Notes under the pieces: model-generated
What the model saw: only the letters and a program-made list of their open reading frames with translations
The model's database searches: none
Told to the model about the DNA's origin: nothing
Translations under genes and position numbers: made by a program
NCBI RefSeq assembly: GCF_031181555.1
Contig: NZ_JAPSKQ010000022.1
Location: 1-55,497, forward strand
Reading direction: 5' to 3'
From: Streptomyces sp.
GTDB lineage: Bacteria; Actinomycetota; Actinomycetes; Streptomycetales; Streptomycetaceae
Length of the DNA stretch: 55,497 bases
In this document: one piece after another, positions 28,201-37,500 of the stretch
How the letters are laid out: each line of letters begins with the position of its first letter
How positions within the stretch are numbered: the first letter of the stretch is position 1

Positions 28201-28555
28201 GGGCGGCGGCACCCGCCGCGCGGGCCTCAGTTCCTTCGGGTTCGGCGGCACCAACTGCCACGCGATCCTGCGCGAACCGTACGCCGACGAGCGCGGCGCG
28301 ACGGTCCGTACGGCGCTGCCGCCCGCCGACTTCCAGCGGGCCCGGCACTGGATCGACACCGCGCCCGCCGACCCGGCCGCCGCGCCCACCGATCCGGCTG
28401 CCACGTCCACCGATCCGGCCGCCGCGCCCGCCGCCGCGTTCCCGCACGACGGCCGCCGCTACCTGGAGCTGGCCGAGGACGACGAGCCCGCCCCCACCGC
28501 ACCGCACCGCGTCCCCGCACACCGGCCCTTACTCCAGCTGGAGGAGCTGTCATGA
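16208..28555 (+). CDS. Trans-AT PKS A: MaoC-SDR-FkbH-ACP loading, two KS-KR-ACP modules and terminal KS3 (4115 aa)
   Basis: Domains by residue: MaoC-type dehydratase about 1-130 (SGDHSPLH, Asp25/His30), possibly a second hotdog to 255; SDR 275-515 (GASRGLG at 282, Tyr425/Lys429); FkbH-type glyceryl-transfer domain 515-1050 (DCDNTLWRG, Asp703/Asp705, FLDDNPVE, then a GNAT-like part); ACP1 (Ser1150); KS1 1215-1640 (Cys1383); KR1 1820-2215; ACP2 (Ser2302); KS2 2364-2795 (Cys2528); KR2 2960-3440; ACP3 (Ser3513); KS3 3605-4030 (Cys3769). There is no AT in any module; short post-KS linkers remain. FkbH domains load 1,3-bisphosphoglycerate as glyceryl-S-ACP, so a three-carbon starter is inferred, possibly remodelled by the MaoC and SDR parts. 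KR1 has an Asp in the LDD-like position (VVEDA), favouring B-type; KR2 lacks it (GSVDQ). KS3 has lost the MDPQ box (HVDPVIR). A TTA codon (28529-28531, codon 4108) lies eight codons before the stop. The start has GGAAGGA 9 nt upstream; the stop overlaps PKS B by ATGA. Confidence 0.95.
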   Translation: MPSTSASRFRVTRADVEAFGRASGDHSPLHTDDAYARRTSFGQRVVHGALGVLHALAALPAPPDGQVPVVLRARFHAPLFTGQDYTATAEPDAPRPTVRVLDGTRPLLDVELHYGTRPQGTLPVNGVRRRAEAADRPLGDLAEGNLDAAYDPDEAAYARLLASTGAATAGVTVELAALLGWASYLVGMEAPGRRALAAGYTVRLLTEDTSDAPGATARIAAVDHRFGRVELTGRATGTGLTGTVEAEALVREEVPAPEPDRVRELLGGTGTALTGQVALVVGASRGLGAALAQALVLQGATVYGGFHRSRAEAEAVRQGLGDAADRLHLVQGDWSDPRWCADARERLLREQGRLDILVLTACPPVTALGLDPAAADRVDAYVMDSLALVRGPLSRFAEDLAGTGGRVLALSSQWVTEPPAGRAHYVAAKSAVEGLVRGAAVEYPSVRFLVARPPRLATSLSGGIAGQDAGAPVEPVAAALVRRIGDRDLEPGRAHIVDTFDHDDPPEQAAGPALVVAATFTTDPLLPVLAHWNERLGLGLRLELAPYGQVFQELLDPASAFHRNTGGCNAVLLRPEDWLVGDSDPGGTAADFVAAVETYVRQGGAQLIVHLCPPTPGAGAERRRVLDEATDLVTRGLAGLRGVHLGGGARWGGGFETDDHHDRARLTHAHIPYTDRAFTAMGTALTRAAHSLLAPPFKVLVLDCDNTLWRGVCGEDGPDGIALDDAHLALQEWALGLRERGVLLCLASKNDEDAVFEVFRCRTEMPLRREHLAAWRIGWDPKPDGLVALARELGLGLDSFVFLDDNPVEIAAVRAACPQVLALTFPADRSERLPGMLERIWAFDRPEVTAEDRGRAADYTARRHRDRLRDSVLTFADFIASLGLVVDVRPAAEADLPRVSQLTQRTNQFNLTTVRRTEAELRALLAAGDEDVRCWVAEVRDRFGDYGIVAAALTRRSRGGDTVVVDTFLMSCRALGRGAEHALLSHLGKAARDDGAEYLEAVYLPTPRNEPARIFLESVAAAPGTPRDDGGVVHRMPVAHAAAVAFRPEEHQAPDSGAERHDPRTATADPARLAALTELAEDITDLTALHARVRHQPRPTSDTPSAPSPVAGDRLDAVRTLVRETFTSTLAHPQVPVTPETTFEALRLTSLDIVNLTVALERRLGRELPTTLLFEHRTVDGLARVLADVPEEAAAQEAAPPDPAAVVLPRAADRREPVAVIGLAGRYPQAASVDELWELLTEGRSAVRELSAQRWEHSRHLAVDGGPDTTYSAWAALLSDVDRFDAQFFGIAPREAEMMDPQQRLFLEVAHEAVEDAGHTRASLGPHVGVYVGVMANDYAALSRSAAVTGHGPFPYAENYQIANRVSYFYDFTGPSLAVDTACSASAVAVHLACEAIRRGEITAAVAGGVNLVLHPARHIQYAQMGMLSRDGRCRPFGEGADGFVMGEGVGAVLLKPMSRALADGDHVHGVIKGSWTNSGGRTSGFTVPNPRAQAELVSRALADADVPPRTVSYVEAHGSGTELGDPIEIRGLTTAFGGETADAWCAIGSVKSAIGHLEPAAGIAGLTKVLLQLRHRTLAPTLHAETLNPHIDFDRTPFRVQREPGDWRRPVGPDGPLPLRAGVSSFGAGGVNAHLVVEEAPETAPAERAGGGPELIVVSAADPERLRAHARRLHAHVTSGPGRTARLADIAHTLRVGREPLAHRAAFTASDLTELAERLAALAGPGEAPGIVYGRADGAASLADVFPEGEETAGFLARLVAGGEPGRIGRLWTRGAAVDWRTLFAHTDGRRVPLPPRPFRATRYWLEGTHLGITAPTPVPEHRAAPEWYLRPAWRTAPLPAPARPDRARVLALTGGGWRPDDPAVTVAGSEDDVLRALAEAAPGTRVTVLDGRRLDPGALGDDPLRLPTALARACATHGVPVTYAGLYLPAAVDPMGAAVPGLTRSAEQEIPGFRGVRVEMADLPGTAELLAAAEGPGTEARFADGRYWTRVLEPLPEAAPLPDAAPWRERGVYLVTGGAGGVGRILAERLARTHHASLILLGRGPAGPDTGRLVRRVEEAGGRALYVSADVSDRAALAAAVAAGEERFGPLNGVLHAAGVVEDAALRDKSDASMARVLAPKTTGTRLLDEVTADRELDFFCLMSSVSGTLGNAGQSDYAAANRHLDAFALWRAARVTTGERHGRTVSVAWPHWRDGGMTAPAAALALAETTTGLRPMGTETGLRALDVALSGEPGCTVVGVGDRDRFIAAFAGTPPAAPPPAPAARPLRDTLLDLAADLLKAPRDEIDADTEWGAFGFNSVLFLQFCQRINATFGTALTPVVFYEHPTLARLTAALAANEVVRPAPTERPTAEEPPVVPAGPEPVAVVGMAGRFPGAPDLETYFERLLEGHDAVTEVDPARWDWRATAAGEHCRYGGFLDDIDAFDAEFFGISPREARTMDPQQRLFLETAWSALEHAGHDPRSLCGSRTGVFAGVTLHDWLDVLRDSDEPPAAHTVTGNVHSIVPNRVSHLLDLRGPSEAIDTACSSSLAAVHRAVLALRSGECDLALAGGVNALLSVEVYESLAKAGMLSPTGRCHTFGDAADGYVRGEGVGAVVLKRLSAALADGDTVHGVILGTAVNHGGRGHSLTAPQPSAQADVVVEAVTAAGVPADTITFVETHGTGTELGDPIEVSGLKEAFGRLGAADGPTGGCVLGAVKANIGHLESAAGIASLLKVLLAMRYRTLPPNLHGDPPNRHLDLTEGPFRLLHVAEPWKPPVGADGAAPPLRAGVSSFGFGGSNAHVVLEQPPLTPDPVIEEPTRQAVTLSARDPERLRAYAQRLRDTLAAPDEADLPALADLAYTTQTGRPHLDSRVALVAESVDELRDRLDRFLTAGDGPVVHTGGDGSVRRSATTDPDTDALAAAWAAGDTVDWAATHAGRPRRRVPLPTYPFDHTRRHGPGRATALPAPAPAETGDGHHPVLVERRWVPLHTTPRAPHRRLTCLLVLRGPESLGLIGALPDGIDWIVLRERGGLPRLLPPAYEYELDHDDHADGEKVAAALLARHPRVDAVLDLVDLAGPEPGAEDSGLGHEAGRVALLQALVRHATGAGSGAPRTTGADLAVVHVTRCLAGHRNPRPGTRGARMAALVRAVGGEYAAVRATTLDLEGDTGPADALPLALREIDTAGSEPEVCVRGHVRHAPRLTDLPDEPEQPPAPGTFGGFAVHPDRVYVITGGTGGLGAALARELFARGARRFAVTGRRPLPPVEEWTEDRGARELPNGMADLVELRDRGARIAAYGGPLTDRAALGAFLDGVRAGLGPIAAVVHCAGSVDQRNPVFLRKTWPDIVRTWEPKGEGLVVLDALLAADEPDFVVLYSSLSAALPFLSAGLSDYGSANAYLDAFAARAARRGSRTRYLSVAWGGWSGIGMGEVRSPRYTEQGFTSLTPAEGIGLLEQALRRDPGPTVIALARDGDTTTAEPERAVTAEEPRGELLPLVVDAVRDLIADEVLLPRERVTPDVHFSDLGVDSILLAGVVTKLEALTGEPVTPSAVLEYPTAAALGAHLLQEHPRGVAAWAADRLPTTTARGGGETTTTVTPSHSEPAPRPRREGPGRGPTGSTALAVIGMAGRFPGAPTTDAFWELLRTGQDAVREIPADRWDSARLYTPTTTPGRSTSKWGGFIDGIEEYDPAYFGIPEADAAHVDPVIRLVLECAEQTFRDAGYERHELAGRRVGVFAGAGTTDYGLRIPEPRRATVTGLNPNFIGARIAHVYDFSGPNMVVDTACSSSLTALYLARQALLTGECELALVAGADLLLDQTPYLKLSVAEALSPTGRCRVFDKDADGFVPGEGAGAVLLKPLAAALADGDRVHAVLESVAMNNDGRTMGLTTPNPDAQERVVRDALRMADAAPDTVSYVEAHGTGTMIGDPMELRALTRAFGGDTDTPGFCAIGSVKSNIGHLLMASGMAGLHKVVLALRHRQLPPTLHCETPNPRFAFGTSPFHPNTELRDWIPRGGGTRRAGLSSFGFGGTNCHAILREPYADERGATVRTALPPADFQRARHWIDTAPADPAAAPTDPAATSTDPAAAPAAAFPHDGRRYLELAEDDEPAPTAPHRVPAHRPLLQLEELS
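28369..28434 (+). repeat. Imperfect tandem repeat coding an Ala/Pro-rich tail of PKS A
   Basis: Three copies of a DPAAxP-type unit (ADPAAAP, TDPAATS, TDPAAAP) follow KS3, with the DNA core ACCGATCCGGC recurring. This is a flexible linker at the C-terminal end of a split module. Confidence 0.55.
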
Positions 28556-31500
28556 CCGCACCCCACCGACCCTCGGCCGCCGAGGCCGACGTCGCCGCCG
28601 TCGAGGGCCGCCGGCTCCGCTCGGTCGTGACGGCGGGGGACGAGATCGTCCGCGGCCACCTCGTCCACGACGTGCCGGTGCTGCCCGGCGTCTTCCATCT
28701 CGACCTGACGCTCCGGCTGCTGCGCCGCGCGGGCATCGACCCGGCCACCGCGGAGCTGCGCCGCTGCCTGTTCATCGCGCCCGTCGTCGCCACCGCGGAG
28801 ATGGACAAGGAACTGCGGATCGTCGTCGGCGAGCGCACCGGACCGGACACCGTCCCCGTGCACGTGGAGAGCCGCCCCCTCATCGGCGGCAACGTCGTCG
28901 ACGACACCTGGGAGCGCAACTTCCAGGCGGAGGTCCGGCTCGGCCTGCCCGTGGAGAATCCGGCCCTCGACCTGACGGACCTGACCGGCCCCGAGGCCGA
29001 GGAGGGCGACGCCGAGGAACTGTACGCCTTCGCCCGCCAGCTCTCCATCCACCACCGGGACTTCATGAAGGTCAGCGGACGCCTGCGGACCCGGCCGGGC
29101 GGTGCGCTCGCCGAGATCTCGCTCGGCGACGCGGCGGCGGCCTACCTCGACCACTTCCACATCCACCCCGTCGTCCTCGACTTCTCCACCCTGGTGCCGT
29201 TCCTGCACTTCGGGCGCGACCAACGGGCCGCGCTGACACGGCCGTTCATCCCCATCTTCATCCGGTCCTTCCGGGCCGCCGGATCCTCGGCCCGGGACAG
29301 CAGGGTGTACGTGCCCGCCCTCTCCCAGCGCATGGCCGACGGCGACACCGTGACCGGCGACATCACCATCTGCGGTGCCGACGGCCGCGTCATCGCCTCG
29401 ATGAACGGCTTCACCTGCAAACGGGTGCGGTCGGCCGAGCACATCACCAAGTTCGCCGGAGCGGTACCCGCCCGTGCCGTCTCCCCGTTCGTGCCGGCTC
29501 CCGGGCCCGCCGCCCCCGAGGCGGAGCCGCCCGTGCCCGCGGGCCCGGTCGCCTCCCTCGACCAGGTGATCACGGAGCTGGTGACCGAGATCCTCGGCGG
29601 CGACGACGGCGTGGAACAGGACCGCGGCTTCTACGACCTCGGCCTGACCTCCGTCAATCTGCTCGCCATCGCGGGCAAGCTGGAGAAACGGCTCGGGCAG
29701 GAGCTGTACCCCACACTGCTGTTCGAGTACCCGACCGTGCGGAAACTGGCGGCCTACCTGCGCGAGGAGGGCATGGAGCCGGGCCCCGCCGCGGCGGAAC
29801 CACAGCCGGACGCCGAGGCCGAGCCGCAACCCGAGCCCCAGGCGCCCGCTGCCACCCCCACCCCCATGGCCCGGGTCGGCGCACCGGAACCCGCCACCAC
29901 CGACGACGACATCGCCATCGTCGGCCTCGCCGGACGCTACCCCCGCGCCGCCGACGTGGACCGCTTCTGGGAAGTGCTGCGCGACGGCCAAGACTGCGTC
30001 ACCGAGATCCCCCAGGAGCGCTGGGACTACCGCGACTACTTCGAGCCGCGCCGCGGCACCACCGGACGCTCGTACAGCAAATGGGGCGCCTTCCTCGACG
30101 GCGTCGACCGCTTCGACCCGCTGTTCTTCAACATCTCCCCGCGCCAGGCCGAACTGATGGACCCGCACGAGCGGCTCTTCCTGGAGACCGCCTGGGAGAC
30201 CATCGAGGACGCCGGTCACACCCCGGAGACCCTCGGCGCCGCCACCGGCGCCAAGGTCGGCGTGTTCGTGGGCGTGATGTGGAACGACTACCAGCTCTAC
30301 GGTCTGGAGTCGGTGCAGCACGGCGCCCCGCAGGTCGTCGCCTCCACCTCCTCGCTGATCCCCAACCGCGTCGCCTACACCTTCGACTTCCAGGGCCCGA
30401 GCGTGGCGATGGACACCGCCTGCTCCTCCTCCCTGTTCACCCTGCACATGGCCTGCGAGTCGATCCGCCGGGGCGAGTGCCGGGCGGCCGTCGCGGGCGG
30501 CGTCAACCTGTCCCTGCACCCGTACAAGTACCTGCGCCTCGCCGACAGCAACCTGCTCTCCACCGACGGCCGCTGCCGGGTCTTCGGGCGCGGCGCCGAC
30601 GGCTACGTCCCCGGTGAGGGCGTCGGCGCCGTCCTCGTCCGCCCGCTCGCCGACGCGATCGCCGCGGGCGACCAGATCTACGGCGTCATCCGCGGCTCGG
30701 CGGCCCAGCACGGCGGACGCACCAGCGGCTTCGCCGTCCCCAGCCCCGACGCGCAGGCGCGGGTCGTCCTGGAGGTCCTGGAGAAGTCCCAGGTGCCGCC
30801 CGAGACCATCACGTACATCGAGGCGCACGGCGGCGGCACCACCCTCGGCGACCAGATAGAGATCGCCGCCCTGGCGAAGGCGTTCCGCCGCTACACCCGG
30901 GAGCAGGGCTTCTGCGCCATCGGATCACTGAAGTCCAACGTCGGCCACCTGGAGGGCGCCGCGGGCATCGCCTCGCTCACCAAGGTGCTGCTGTCGCTGC
31001 GCCACCGGCTGATCGTGCCCTCGCTGCACACCGACGAACTGAACCCCGAGATCCCCTTCTCCAGCACCCCGTTCTACGTCGCCCGGCGCACCGAGGCCTG
31101 GGAGCGGGTGACCGACCCGCGCACCGGCGCCCCCGCCCCGCGCCGGGCCGCGCTGAGCAGCTTCGGCTTCGGCGGCGCCAACGCCCATGTGCTGGTCGAG
31201 GAGTACCTGCCGGAACCGTCCGCCCTCGCGGGCGGCACCGCGCGGAGCGGACCGCGCGCCGTCGACCCGTACGTCGTCCCGCTGTCCGGACGGGACGACA
31301 GCAGGCTGCGGGACCAGGCCCGGCGCCTGCTGGACCATCTGCGCGCCCACCCCCAGCTCCGTATCGAGGACATCGTCCTCACCCTCGGCGCGGGCCGCCG
31401 GGCCATGGAGTCACGGCTCGCCCTCGCGGCGCGCGACACCGGGGAACTCACCCGCGCCCTTGAGGACTTCCTCGCCGGACGGGACGGCACCGCGCGCCGC

Positions 31501-34500
31501 TGGTCCGGCCGGGTCAAGCACGCGTCCGCCCCGGAGGGGACGAGCGCCCCACTGACCACCGAGTCGGTCGCCGAACGCTGGGTGCGCGGCCATGACGTGC
31601 CCTGGCAGGACACCGTGCCGTCCACGGCGCGCCGGATCTCCCTGCCCACCTACGCCTTCGCCCGGCAGCGCTGCTGGGTCCCCGGCCTCGGCGGTACGGC
31701 GGCCAGGGCGGTACCGCCGGGCGCGGTGCGCGCGCCAGAGGCCGACGCGCCGGCCGTCCTGCCCCCGGAACCCGTGGCGCCGCCCGAGCCGGAGCCGCGG
31801 CCCGCGCCCGCCACCGCGCCGGAACCGCTCGCCCCGCTCGACGAGCGCACCCTGCTCTACCGCCCCGTCTGGACACCGCGCCCCGTGGAGGGCGACCCCG
31901 TCACCGGCACCCTGCTCGTCTTCGACACCTCCGCCGAACGCGTCGCCGAACTGCGCTCCCGGCACGGACGCGTGGTGTGGGTGCGTCCCGGCGCGGAGTA
32001 CACCCGGCTCTCCCCGGACGACTACGACATCGCCCCCGACAGCGCAGAGGACCACCGCGCCCTGCTGGCGGCGCTGCGCGCGGACCGGGTCACGCCCTCG
32101 GCCGTGCTGCACCTGTGGCAGCTGGACGGCCCGACCCCCGCCGACGGACCGCTCGACGGCCTCGACGCCGCCGTCGTACCCGTCTTCCTGTTCTGCCAGG
32201 CCTCGATGGTCGGCCTGGACCGTACGCTGCCCGTCGTCCACGCGTTCGACGGCAACCGCGACCTGCCCGCGGGCGCCTCGGTCGGCGGTTTCGCCCGCAG
32301 CGTGCGCCTGGAACAGCCCAAGCTTGCCGTCAAGGCCGTCGACATCCGGGACCGCCGCGGCACCGCGGAACTCGCCGCCCTGCTCCTCGCCGAGACCGCG
32401 AGCCCCGACGACATCGAGGTCCGCCACACCGGCGCCACCCGCGCCGTCCTGTCCTTCACCCGCAGCCGTCCCCCGGCCGCCGTCGGCACCCCGCTCGCCC
32501 GCACCGGCGGCGTCTACCTGATCAGCGGCGGCACCGGTGGCCTCGGCCTGCACGTGGCCCGGCACATGGCGGCGCGGGCGAAGGTCTCCCTCGTCCTGTT
32601 CGGCCGCTCCGCGCCGGGCCCCGGCCAACAGGCCGCCGTCGACGAGATCCGGCGCGCGGGCAGCGACGCCGTGTACCTCCAAGCCGACACGGTGAGCCCG
32701 GCCGACATGGCGCGGGTCGTCGACGAGGCCCGGTCCCGCTTCGGGCCGCTGAACGGGGTGATCCACTCGGCGGGCGTCACCGAGGACGGGCTGCTCATCA
32801 CCAAACCGCTGGACTCGGTACGTCGGGTGCTCGCGCCGAAACTGGCGGGCACCCGCGCCCTCGACCTGGCCACCCGGGGCGAGGACCTGGACTACTTCGT
32901 GCTCTTCTCGTCCGCCTCGGCCGTCCTCGGCAGCGTCGGCGCCGCCGACTACACCACGGGCAACCGCTTCCTGGACGCCTACGCCGAATGGCGGGAGACG
33001 CTGCGCGCCCGGGGCGAGGCCCGTGGCCGCACCCTGTCCGTCAACTGGCCGATGTGGCGCGACGGCGGGATGCGCATCCACCCCGACGTGGAGCAGGACG
33101 TGCTGGTGCGGGCCGGTCTCGAACCGATGGACACCGCGGAGGGACTCGCCGCCTTCCACGCCGCGCTCGCCCTCGACGAGCCGCAACTGGTCGTGCTCCA
33201 AGGCGATCCGGCCCGGCTGGAGGCACGGATGAGGTCAGTGGTCGAGAACCTGGGCGAGGAACTGCCCCCGGCCGGGCCTGAGGCCGAGGCTGACAGCAGC
33301 GGGCCGGACCCCGACACCCTGGTACGGGAACTGCGGGAGGTCGTCGCGGACGTCCTCAAGCTCCCCCAGAGCGAACTGGACGTGGACGACGAGCTCTCCG
33401 ACTACGGCCTGGACTCCGTTGCCGCGATGCGCGCCCTCACCGGCCTGGAGGAGAAGTACGGCGTACCGATCCCGCCGTCGCTGCTCCTGCGCCACCGCAC
33501 GATCAAGGCGCTCGCCGGGCATCTCGCGACCGAGGTGCTGCGCGACGCGCACGTGCCCGCGCCGGAGACGCGGGCCACCGTCCCCGCGCCGGAGACGCGG
33601 GACGCCACCATTCCCGCTGTGGCGCCGGCGTCCGCGGGTGGCGGTCGCGTCGCCGTCGTCGCCGCGGCCTGCCGCTTCCCCGGCTCGCCCAGCCTGGAGA
33701 GCTTCTGGGACAACCTCGTCCAGGGCCGTGACTGCGTGGGCCCGGCGCCGGACGGGCGCTGGCCGGGGGAGTGGCTGCGGCACGCGGGCGCCGATGTCGT
33801 CACCGCCGCGCGCTGGGGCGGATTCATCGACGGCGTCGACCAGTTCGACGCCGCCCGCTTCGGCATCGACGACGAAGAGGCCCGCTGGATGGACCCGCAG
33901 CAGCGGATCTGCCTGGAGGTCGCCCAGGAACTCCTCGACCGCGCCGGGTACCGGCGCCCCGAACTGGCGGGCAGCGCGACCGGCGTCTTCCTCGGCGTCG
34001 GCCCCAACGACTACACCCGGCGCGGCTTCCTCGCCGGACTGCCGACCCCGCCCAGGCTGCTCGCCGACTCGCTGCCGAACATGGCGGGCGCGGCCCTCTC
34101 GCACGCCTTCGACCTGCGCGGTCCGAGCCTGGCCGTGGACACCGCCTGTTCGTCCTCGTTGGTCGCGCTGCACCGGGCCGTGCAGAGCCTGCTGGCGGGG
34201 GAGTGCGAGGTGGCGATCGCCGGGGGCGTCGAGCTGCTGCTCGACCCGTTCGTGTACGTGGGTCTGGACCGCGCCGGCGCGCTGTCCAAGGACGGCAGGT
34301 CCCGCGTCTTCGACCGGGACGCGGCCGGGTTCGTGCCGGGCGAGGGCGCGGGCCTGGTGCTGCTGAAGGAGGAGGGGCGGGCGCTGCGCGACGGCGACAC
34401 CATCCTCGCGACCGTCGTCGGCTCCGCGGTCAACAACGACGGCCGCACCGTCGGTCCGACCACTCCGAGCCACGAGGCCCAGACCGAGGTCATCCGCGCC

Positions 34501-37500
34501 GCACTGCGCGCGGGCGGCGTCGATCCGGCGACCGTCGGCTATCTGGAGGCACACGGCTCCGCGAGCGGCTTCGGCGACCCGATCGAGATCTCCGCCGCCG
34601 CGGAGGCGTACCGGGCCGAGGGCCGGACCCGGCCGGTCGGGGTCGGGTCGGTGAAGACCAACATCGGCGCGCTGCTGCACGCCGGAGGCGTCGCCTCCCT
34701 GATCAAGGTGGTGCTCGGCCTGCACCACGGCCGCCTGGTGCCGACCCTGCACTGCTCCGAGCCGCACCCGCGGATCCGGTTCGAGCGGACCCCGTTCCGC
34801 CCGGTGCTGACCGGCGGCGACTGGCCGCGCGAGGGCGCCGCTCCGCGCCGCGCCGGTGTCTCCTCGTTCGGCTTCGGCGGCACCAACGCGCACGTCGTGC
34901 TGGAGGAGGCCCCGTCCGGCCACCGCCCGTCCCGCACGCCGCTGCCGGTGACGGCGTTCGAACGCAGGCGCCACTGGCTGGAGGACCCGGAGCCGGGCCC
35001 CGCGCGCCCCCTCGCCGCCGACGCCCTGCTGCCCGCCGTGAGCCGGCGCGTCGCCGCCGCCGTGGCCGCGCTGCTGCCCAGCCCGGCGGGGACCGACCCG
35101 AGCGAGCTGAACGGCCACAACTTCATGGAACTCGGCCTCGGTTCGGCGACGCTCATCGAGCTGAACGCCGCCCTCGACGAGGAGTTCCGGGTCGCCGTAC
35201 CCCCCACCGCGCTCTTCCGGCACCCGAACGTGCCGGATCTGTCCCGCTACCTCGTCGACGAGTACGAGGCCGAACTGACCCGCTGGCGTGCCGCCCACAA
35301 CGGCACCGTCCGGACCGCCGACTCACCCACCGGCAACGGGGGGCCGGCCCGCCACCGGGAGCCCGCCGTCGCGGGACACGCACCGGCCCGACGGCCGGAC
35401 GGCGGCTCCGAGGAGGACGACACAGCCACCGGGCCAGCCATGCCACACCATGAGGACATCGCGATCATCGGCATCGGCGGCCGGTTCCCCGGTGCCGACG
35501 GCCCGGACGCGCTCTGGGCCCGGCTGGCGGCGGGCGACGACCTGGTCACTCCGGTGCCCGCGAGCCGCTGGGACCACAATCGCCACTACGATCCCACCGG
35601 CACCACACCCGGTACGACGGACTGCCGCCACGGCGCCTTCCTGGACGCCATCGACACCTTCGACGCGGCGTTCTTCCGCATCCTGCCCAGCGAGGCCGAG
35701 AGCATGGACCCGCAGCTCAGGCTGCTGCTCGAGGTCCTCTACGCCACGGCCGAGGACGCGGGCGCGACGCCCGCGCTGCGCGGCTCGAACACCGGCATCT
35801 TCGTCGGCCAGTGCTTCCAGGACTACGACAACGAGATGATCGCGCGGGGCCGTACGGTCGGGGTGCACGACCCGATCGGCGCCGCGATGTCGATGACCGC
35901 CAACCGGCCGTCGTTCTACTTCGACCTCAGCGGCCCGAGCCTGACCGTCGACACCGCCTGCTCCTCCTCGCTGACCGCGCTCCACCTGGCCGTGGAGTCG
36001 CTCCGTCGCGGCGAGTGCGCGATGGCCTTCGCGGCCGGGACGAACCTCATCGCCAGCCCCCGTCACTACCTGAAACTCTCCGCCATCGGCGCGCTGTCAC
36101 CCGGCGGGCGCTGCTACAGCTTCGACTCCCGCGCCGACGGCTACGTCCCCGGCGAGGCGGTCGCCGCCGTCCTGCTCAAACCGCTGCGCCGGGCTCTCGC
36201 CGACGGCGACCCCGTGCACGCCGTCATCAAGTCCGTCGCCGTCAACCACGGCGGACACGCCAGCTCGGCCACCGCGCCCAACCAGGCCCGCCAGGAGGCG
36301 CTGCTGCGCCGCGCCTGGCGGGAGGCGGGCATCGACCCGGCGACCCTCACCTACCTGGAGGCGCACGGCACCGGCACCCGGCTCGGCGACCCCATCGAGG
36401 TCGACGCCGTCAAGAGCGCCCTGCGCGACAGCGGCGGCGAGCCGCACATCGTGCTCGGCAGCGCCAAGTCCCACCTCGGGCACACCGAGGGCGCCGCGGG
36501 CCTGGTGGGCGTCGTCAAGACCGTGCTGTCCATGCGGCACGGCCTGATCCCGGCGATGCCGTCGTTCGACGAGGCGAACCCCTACTGCCGTCTCGACGAG
36601 GGCCCGCTGCACGTCAACCGGGAGCCCGTCCCCTGGAATCCGCCGCCCGGCGTGCCGCGCCGCGCGGGCGTCAGCTCCTTCGGTTTCGGCGGCTCCTACG
36701 CCCATGTCGTCCTGGAAGAGCCACCGGTGCGGCCGGCGGCACGCCCCGCCGGCGGCCCTCTGGTGTTCCCGCTCTCTGCCCGGACCCGGGACCGGCTGCG
36801 TGCCCTGGCCCGGCGGTACCTGGACGTCCTCGGCCCCGGCTGCGGCCTGCCCACGACCGGGATCGCGGCCACCTTGCAGCACGGCCGCGAGGCCGCCGCC
36901 GTACGCGCCGCGGTGATCGCCGACGACCGCGCCGGACTCGTCCACGGTCTCCAAGCCCTGCTCGCGGCCGACGAGACGGACGGCGCGGGCCGGGTGTACG
37001 ACATGACGGGCGCCGCCGCCCACGACGCGCGGCCCGCCGACGACCTGGCCCGGCTCGCCCGGCGCTGGACGGACGGCGAGACGGTCGACTGGCCGACCGG
37101 CTCCGACGGCCGCCCGGTGCCCCGCGTCCCGCTGCCCACCTATCCGTTCGAACCCCAGCGCTTCTGGCTGCGCGAACCCCCGGCCGTCCCACGGCCGTCG
37201 TCCCCACCGGCGGACACCTCCGACCCCCTCGCCGCCGAACTGGCCGCCCAGGTCGCGGAGAGCGGCTACTCCGGCGCGCGGATCCTCGACGCCCTGGTCG
37301 AGTTCAGCGACCTGGGACGCGCGCTCGCCGCCTCCGTGCTGCGCGGGCACACCGGTCGCGGCAGGTACGGCGCGGACGACCGCCTCGCCGACCGGACGGA
37401 GATCGCGCCCGGGCACGAGCACTTCACCGAGTTCCTGGAGCGCGCCCTGCGCACCTGCGAGCCGCCCACCGACGGGGAGGCGGCCGAACAGGCCCGCCTG

